A stretch of 64,000 nucleotides of DNA from Ashinkailepas kermadecensis (Eukaryota > Arthropoda > Thecostraca > Neolepadidae), in contig JAOTOM010004749.1 in NCBI GenBank assembly GCA_034440615.1, forward strand, positions 124,001 to 188,000, in the 5' to 3' direction. The notes under the pieces were generated by a model that made no database searches, was not told the DNA's origin, and saw only the letters and a program-made list of their open reading frames with translations. This document shows, piece by piece, positions 57,851 to 64,000 of this stretch (position 1 is the stretch's first letter; the number at the start of each line of letters is the position of its first letter). A program made the translations under genes and the position numbers.

Positions 57851-58304
57851 CTCACACCTTACACCCAATCAGGAACGTGTTCCCATTTACGTCGCCGTGG
57901 GCAATAAGTGGTCATTAATTGATTATAATTGGTTGGCTGGGCCACAGTCGTTCTGTCGCACATGAGGCCAGCTAACCAATTGACCGAGGTCAGGTGCGGG
58001 CACGACAGGGAAGTCACCGGCCACTCATAGGGCACAGGAATAGCGTCTCCAACTATATTATATATAATAATAAAAAAAACATTAGGCCCAGAGGTGTAGG
58101 AGCATGGTCTAGAATATAAGCCTGGAAAGTAGGGGTGTAGGGCCTAGAGGTGCAAGAGGTCCATGCTCGTACTTCTCGCGATCCTAAACATTAGCACTAC
58201 GACCAAAATGGCGCTGACCCTTCCACTTTTCACAAATGTTCCTACACATCTGATTAGGCCTTCGGCGTGGCACGGAAAGCAACGTCCTTTAAGCCGCCAC
58301 AAAC
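57851..58304. other. Unique spacer
   Basis: AT-rich DNA with an A-run near 58073. GGCCCAGAGGTGTAGGAG and GGGCCTAGAGGTGCAAGAG near 58086 and 58139 form a small duplication. No gene. Confidence 0.5.
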
Positions 58305-59030
58305 TGCAGCCGGTGGGGCCTCCCATGGACAGGAGCTTGGAGGCAGCAGATAATGCTAACTCAGCGAACTCTCACTGCAGGGCAGCAGCCGGCGGGGCCT
58401 CCCATGGACAGGAGCTTGGAGGCAGCAGATACTGCTAACTCAGCGAACTCTCACTGCAGGGCAGCAGCCGGTGGGGCCTCCCATGTACAGGAGCTTGGAG
58501 GCAGCAGATAATGCTAACTCAGCGAACTCTCACTGCAAAGCAGCAGCCGGTGGGGCCTCCAATGGACAGGAGCTTGGAGGAAGCAGATACTGCTAACTCA
58601 GCGAACACTCACTGCAGGGTAGCAACCGGTGGGGCCTCCAATGGACAGGAGCTTGGAGGCAGCAGATAATGCTAACTCAGCGAACTCTCACTGCAGGGCA
58701 GCAGCCGGTGGGGCCTCCCATGGACAGGAGCTTGGAGGCCGCAGATAATGCTAACTCAGCGAACTCTCACTGCAGGGCAGCAGCCGGTGGGGCCTCCCAT
58801 GGACAGGAGCTTGGAGGCAGCAGATACTGCTAACTCAGCGAACTCTCACTGCAGGGCAACAGCCGGTGGGGCCTCCCATGTACAGGAGCTTGGAGGCAGC
58901 AGATAATGCTAACTCAGCGAACTCTCACTGCAGGGCAGCAGCCGGTGGGGCCTCCAATGGACAGGAGCTTGGAGGCAGCAGATACTGCTAACTCAGCGAA
59001 CACTCACTGCAGGGTAGCAGCCGGTCTGGG
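58305..59030. repeat. 78-bp minisatellite, about 9 copies
   Basis: Units contain AGCCGGTGGGGCCTCCCATG, GACAGGAGCTTGGAGGCAGC, AGATAATGCTAACTCAGCGA and ACTCTCACTGCAGGGCAGC. Single-base variants (TACAGG/GACAGG, AATG/ACTG, CCAATGG/CCCATGG) recur at intervals of several units. Confidence 0.95.
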
Positions 59031-59124
59031 TCGAGCCGCGCTGATTCATCACATTCAGCCGCCACCGTCGAGACATCCCAGCAGCGGGGCACATCATGGA
59101 CTGGGTCAGGCCACACTGATCCAT

Positions 59125-59720
59125 CACATGACCTCACTGTCGTCCAATTCGCGGATGGCACACAGATCATTGCCAGCGGGGAAAAACGCGACTTGCAACA
59201 GCTCATCTACCAGATGGAGCACGCACTCAGCCCCATGTGCCAGCGGTTTTACCATAATGGTATGAAACTAGAACACTAAAAAGACACAGATGCTGGTCAT
59301 CGGCACTGTATCAATGTCGACAGATTTGCCGCCGGTCACATTGAATTTCTGTGGTAGAGTAGTGTCTAACTCTGCAACAGTTCGAAACCTTGGAATCGCC
59401 AGTGACCGTCACCTGAACCATCAAACACACATCGACGCCATGATTCACACGTATAGTGGAATCCCTCATAGCGTTGTCCCACGCGCGACTTGTGATCCAA
59501 ACGTCACGCTAAAGAACATTGTACAGGCTTTGGTGTTGTCCATAGTGCGATATCGTATATCCGTGTATGGTTCGTGTGCAGATATCCAGGCGCACCGTGT
59601 GCAAAAAGTGCACTGTGTGCACACCAAATATCCGCACAAAAGCGGGGAGGCGATGTCTTTATTACCCAGGCACAGAAAAGCTGAATGGGCTCGGGGTCGA
59701 CCCATTATCACCAGCTTTCC
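59125..59720 (+). pseudogene. Non-LTR retrotransposon reverse-transcriptase remnant
   Basis: The left frame reads LTVVQFADGTQIIASGEKRD, ending KLEH. QFADG stands where the catalytic YADD is expected, so the second aspartate of the active site is lost. After a one-base shift near 59275 the frame continues KTQMLVIGT, LPPVTLNFCGRVV, RNLGIASDRHLNHQTHID, then NIVQALVLSIVRYRISVYG. This is the palm-to-thumb part of a LINE reverse transcriptase (jockey/CR1-like order). The endonuclease, the fingers and the 3' end are absent. Inactive, 5'-truncated and frameshifted. Confidence 0.85.
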
Positions 59721-60124
59721 CAGCTGATCTCAGGCGTTCTGTTGTGTCGCAGTAGTCGGCCGGATATGAGCCTGTGCAGTACCTGATGACGATAGTTGTG
59801 CGTATTGCGATGGCGCTTAATTTACTCCCAGCCGGAAAAAAAAATCCTAGCGGCAGGGCACATTACGCCTTGGGTCAGGCCACACCACACCAGACGCCGG
59901 ACATACGCATCTGTCCCGCCAGGTGCCAACCCGCATCTCTGATCCGCATAGTTTTATTTCAATGTGAATTATCTTAACTGTCCCGTACTATCTCGCTTGC
60001 ATTCGAGTTCAGATTGCCTGAAGCAGACATGGGGCATGCAGTAAAAAGACGCACTTCGGATTATATACAAGAATTAATCTGCCACTTATATCTCTGAAAA
60101 ATTATCATCTCCCACACCAGATAA
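59721..60124. other. Spacer with a short copy related to the LINE 5' flank
   Basis: GGCAGGGCACATTACGCC and TGGGTCAGGCCACACCACAC (about 59851-59890) resemble GCGGGGCACATCATGGAC and TGGGTCAGGCCACACTGATC upstream of the LINE remnant (about 59083-59120). Probably part of the same element family. Confidence 0.45.
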
Positions 60125-60126
60125 AG

Positions 60127-60338
60127 AATGAGTGTCTTGACATATGAAGTAGAGGAGGTGGACACTACACACCAGCCAAACACAGTCGATCACACCACAA
60201 TGAGTGTCTTGACATATAAAGTAGAGGAGGTGGACACTACACTCCAGCCAAACACAGTCGATCACACCACAATGAGTGTCTTGACATATGAAGTAGAGGA
60301 GGTGGACACTATACTCCAGCCAAACACAGTCGATCGCG
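60127..60338. repeat. 72-bp tandem repeat, 3 copies
   Basis: Units carry ATGAGTGTCTTGACATATGA, AGTAGAGGAGGTGGACACTA and CAGCCAAACACAGTCGATCA. At 24 codons per unit, each starts with ATG and stays in frame (MSVLTYEVEEVDTT). The three copies differ at few sites. The frame runs on into the 20-bp array, which argues against a real gene. Confidence 0.92.
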
Positions 60339-60477
60339 CCGATAAGCAGAGATTAGCTTCGACAGTGGTTTTGTGTGCAGAGCCCTGCAAGTCTGGCCAT
60401 TTCCCACGAGCTCAGTGCAGTGTCGCCGCCCGATCCCAGCCGGTTCCGGTGTCCGTGCAGCAGCACATTATCCGAAG

Positions 60478-61060
60478 GACACTGGACCACACTGCCAGAT
60501 ACTGGACCACACTGTCGGACACTGGACCACACTGCCAGATACTGGACCACACTGCCAGACACTGGACCACACTGTCGGACACTGGACCACACTGCCAGAC
60601 ACTGGACCACACTGTCGGACACTGGATCACACTGCCAGACACTTGACCACACTGTCGGACACTGGACCACACTGCCAGACACTGGACCACACTGTCGGAC
60701 ACTGGACCACACTGCCAGACACTGGACCACACTGCCAGACACTGGACCACACTGCCAGACACTGGACCACACTGTCGGACACTGAACCACACTGCCAGAC
60801 ACTGGACCACACTGTCGGACACTGGACCACACTGCCAGACACTGGATCACACTGCCAGACACTTGACCACACGGTCGGACACTGGACCACACCGTCCGAC
60901 ACTGGATCACAATGACACTGGATCGCACCGACACCGGATCACACCGCCAGGCACTGGATCACACTGTGGAATATAGAACCACACTGTCTGGCACTGGATC
61001 ACACTGTCGGGCAATGGACCACATTGCTGGACGCTGGACCATGCTGTCGGACACCAGACA
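60478..61060. repeat. 20-bp minisatellite, about 28 copies
   Basis: Units are CACTGGACCACACTGCCAGA and CACTGGACCACACTGTCGGA in mixed order, with degraded copies after 60900. Several phases are open on both strands. Confidence 0.95.
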
Positions 61061-61189
61061 ATAGCTCCGGACAAAGGACGACAGTGTCGGGCACTGAACC
61101 ACTTGGAGAATGGCGCTTTCACTGCAGCACACTCAGGACTTCGCAATCGCTGGCCGATGAGTGGTAGGGATTTGGGGTTGGTCGCGGAC

Positions 61190-62515
61190 GTCACCGACCG
61201 TCACCCAGGACAAACCCAGCCAGCAGCCATCGTCCATACTGGTCACGAACCGTCACCCAGGACAAACCCAGCCAGCAGCCATCGTCCATACTGGTCACCG
61301 ACCGTCACCCAGGACAAACCCAGCCAGCAGCCATCGTCCATACTGGTCACCGACCGTCACCCAGGACAAACCCAGCCAGCAGCCATCGTCCATACTGGTC
61401 ACCGACCGTCACCCAGGACAAACCCGGCCAGCAGCCATCGTCCATACTGGTCACCGACCGTCACCCAGGACAAACCCGGCCAGCAGCCATCGTCCATACT
61501 GGTCACCGACCGTCACCCAGGACAAACCCAGCCAGCAGCCATCGTCCATACTGGTCACGAACCGTCACCCAGGACAAACCCGGCCAGCAGCCATCGTCCA
61601 TACTGGTCACGAACCGTCACCCAGGACAAACCCAGCCAGCAGCCATCGTCCATACTGGTCACCGACCGTCACCCAGGACAAACCCAGCCAGCAGCCATCG
61701 TCCATACTGGTCACCGACCGTCACCCAGGACAAACCCAGCCAGCAGCCATCGTCCATACTGGTCACGAACCGTCACCCAGGACAAACCCGGCCAGCAGCC
61801 ATCGTCCATACTGGTCACCGACCGTCACCCAGGACAAACCCGGCCAGCAGCCATCGTCCATACTGGTCACCGACCGTCACCCAGGACAAACCCAGCCAGC
61901 AGCCATCGTCCATACTGGTCACCGACCGTCACCCAGGACAAACCCAGCCAGCAGCCATCGTCCATACTGGTCACCGACCGTCACCCAGGACAAACCCGGC
62001 CAGCAGCCATCGTCCATACTGGTCACCGACCGTCACCCAGGACAAACCCAGCCAGCAGCCATCGTCCATACTGGTCACCGACCGTCACCCAGGACAAACC
62101 CAGCCAGCAGCCATCGTCCATACTGGTCACCGACCGTCACCCAGGACAAACCCAGCCAGCAGCCATCGTCCATACTGGTCACCGACCGTCACCCAGGACA
62201 AACCCAGCCAGCAGCCATCGTCCATACTGGTCACGAACCGTCACCCAGGACAAACCCAGCCAGCAGCCATGGTCCATACTGGTCACGAACCGTCACCCAG
62301 GACAAACCCGGCCAGCAGCCATGGTCCATACTGGTCACGAACCGTCACCCAGGACAAACCCAGCCAGCAGCCATCGTCCATACTGGTCACGAACCGTCAC
62401 CCAGGACAAACCCAGCCAGCAGCCATGGTCCATACTGGTCACGAACCGTCACCCAGGACAAACCCGGTCAGCAGCCATGGTCCATACTAGTCACCGACCT
62501 TCACCCAGGACAGGC
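61190..62515. repeat. 52-bp minisatellite, about 25 copies
   Basis: Units contain CGTCACCCAGGACAAACCCA, GCCAGCAGCCATCGTCCATA and CTGGTCACCGAC. Variants are CCCA/CCCG, CATCG/CATGG and CACCGAC/CACGAAC; CATGG units occur only at the right end. 52 bp is not a multiple of three, yet plus frames of 464 and 500 codons are open. Confidence 0.97.
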
Positions 62516-63180
62516 CAAGTCCACTGTCCATTATCGATACTGTATGTCAGAATAACCAGGACAGGCCCAGCCATTATCCATACTGTATGTCGATGCAAGG
62601 TGTAAGGAGCCTCGTCAGAATCCAGCAGTGTGGGCCGTGAACACCAGAGTGGGAAACTTACTTTCCGGGTTGGGAGTCGGAGTGCATACCGATTTCTTCC
62701 GGAGTACATTTTCATGGACATTATTTTTCATGCATGGCATCTGTTTATCAGTAACCGACCGGAAAAACCTAAATCAGTACCTACATAATATGCATAAGTA
62801 ATATCATTCTCATTTTTGGTCAAATCAAATGCCAAAACATACGAACAAAGAAGTGAACAATGAATGGCACCGCCCGGCAGTGACCCGTAATAATCAGCAC
62901 TGTTTCGTCGTAATACGAACGCAACTCCGCTACCGCACACGCCACAGTTGGATGTGATCAAAGCAAAGGATCAGTCAAGGTCTTGTGTTTACTGTTAACT
63001 TGTGCGGACACTGTTAACCAAGTGTTCAAAGTTGCTAATTGTTATGACGTCATATACAAAATACCTTGCATTGATTAGTTGACAGGCAGATTTCAGAACA
63101 GAAAACACTAACGCAGCCAATTCTGATCGGTGGCCTCCGGGACTCCGGAGACGTCTCTTAAAACTGTCAAAGTTTCCCAC
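62516..63180. other. Unique DNA
   Basis: 62530-62600 holds two degenerate units of the preceding array. The rest is unique, with no gene recognised. Confidence 0.5.
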
Positions 63181-63385
63181 TATAGGGTGGCGGGAACGCA
63201 GGTATTCCGAGACGCGGCTCCAGAGCCGGAGAAGTGTTCTCAGTGCGCATGCGCATCATCTTGCAAGTTGCTGTTGGCACGTTGTTGTCGGCAATTCCGG
63301 TGGTTGAGATTGATGGAGTGTGTGAAGCTGTGGTCCGGCTGCTGACTGCTACAAAAAGTGATTAGTTTGAGTGGTGACCGTAAGT
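63181..63385 (+). promoter_or_regulatory. Possible NRF-1-type promoter and first exon
   Basis: TGCGCATGCGCA at 63244-63255 is a full NRF-1-type palindrome, typical of TATA-less housekeeping promoters. About 125 bp downstream, GACC followed by GTAAGTGG at 63380 is a good splice donor, as for an untranslated first exon. The coding part would lie beyond the window. Both signals are short, so this is tentative. Confidence 0.35.
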
Positions 63386-63579
63386 GGAATAACCAGCGTT
63401 TTTTTTGGGTGTCGTTCTGTGTTTGTTTTTATTGATATCTTTGTTCCCACATTTGTGTCGGAGTACATGTGAAGCCCATCCTATCCAGTATGAACCCGGA
63501 GTGCAAAAATGTTTTCAGAGATAAAATCTCTTAAGAAGTGCCTTAATTCCCACCCTGATGAACACCGTGTCCAGCCCAG

Positions 63580-63745
63580 CGGACACCCGGTAGAAAGCGA
63601 TGTGACACCCAGTGGACACCAAGTGGATACGCAGTGGGTAACCCAGGGGATACCCAGTGGACACCCAGTGGACACCCAGTGGATACCCAGTGGATACCCA
63701 GTGGATAACCCAGAGGATACCCAGTGGACACCCAGTGGCCAGCGA
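63580..63745. repeat. 12-bp array, about 13 copies
   Basis: The unit is CCCAGTGGACAC or CCCAGTGGATAC, with diverged copies at both ends. In frame on both strands, giving spurious 87- and 90-codon frames. Confidence 0.92.
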
Positions 63746-63784
63746 GGGGACACCTGCTGGATCTATTTGTGAGGTCGACTAAGA

Positions 63785-63832
63785 ATTTGGGCTTTAGGGC
63801 ACACCGACTGCATTGATCATATAGTGACTAAG
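63785..63832. mobile_element. SINE tail-domain fragment
   Basis: AATTTGGGCTTTAGGGCACA, CCGACTGCATTGATCATATA, then GTGAC: the same module as at 47797. Confidence 0.6.
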
Positions 63833-63930
63833 AACAACGGACGGGTAGAACACGAGACAGAGCCAACGAAGGGCCCGAGGTCTGTTGTGGCTGCACAGGT
63901 TAGTCAGCGGGGAATGACGGAGTACTGATG

Positions 63931-64000
63931 ACACGGGCAACAGTAGACCAGCAAGCTGATGGGGACACGGGCAAGAGTTGACCAGTAAACTGCTGGGAAC
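63931..64000. repeat. About 36-bp repeat entering from the right
   Basis: GACACGGGCAACAGTAGACC, then AGCAAGCTGATGGG, is followed at once by GACACGGGCAAGAGTTGACC, then AGTAAACTGCTGGG. The window cuts what is likely a further array. Confidence 0.7.

Noticed and set aside
61103..62605. 500-codon frame with TNPASSHRPYWSPTVTQDKP repeats
   Set aside because: Product of the 52-bp array, with two overlapping frames equally open.
1..64000. A new defence, biosynthetic or signalling gene cluster
   Set aside because: Only tango exons and dead mobile-element genes were recognised. Nothing suggests co-located genes acting together.

Overview
This is invertebrate nuclear DNA, not a compact prokaryotic or viral genome. 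It has spliced exons, a tRNA-derived SINE with a target-site duplication, decayed DNA transposons, a non-LTR retrotransposon fragment and a very high load of minisatellites. The only host gene I recognise is the bHLH-PAS factor ARNT/tango. Its bHLH sequence reads [14 protein letters not shown], then further on AVAHMK, and looks most like arthropod or other protostome tango. I cannot name the species.

Layout. 1-5.0 kb: the end of a 65-bp array, then AT-rich unique DNA. 5.0-10 kb: seven tandem arrays, including about 1.3 kb of a 7-bp repeat. 11.5-22.8 kb: two exons of tango on the minus strand, at 11500-11657 and 22708-22785. The single intron between them is 11,050 bp and holds five larger minisatellite arrays, two smaller GC-rich repeats and a broken IS630/mariner-type transposase. 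22.8-27.6 kb: a 68-bp array and smaller repeats. 27.7-29.5 kb: a complete but defective DDE transposon with inverted termini. 30.0-31.6 kb: a SINE and a frameshifted copy of an uncharacterised multicopy protein family. 32.6-45.9 kb: more arrays, the largest with a 93-bp unit (about 1.9 kb), and a SINE flanked by a 17-bp duplication. 46-50 kb: quieter DNA with a short hAT element carrying an 8-bp duplication. 50-62.5 kb: another dense run of arrays plus a LINE reverse-transcriptase remnant. 63.2 kb: a possible promoter and first exon. The window ends in a new tandem array.

Tandem arrays add up to about 19-20 kb, close to 30% of the window, when I sum my own boundaries. Nearly every long open frame here lies inside an array and should not be read as a protein. 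The array units are mostly unrelated to each other. One (59 bp) can be traced to its source: it is an amplified piece of the transposase gene around its catalytic QQDGA motif.

I see no gene cluster that works as a pathway or defence system. The noteworthy content is the structure of the repeats and mobile elements and the way they expand a conserved gene.
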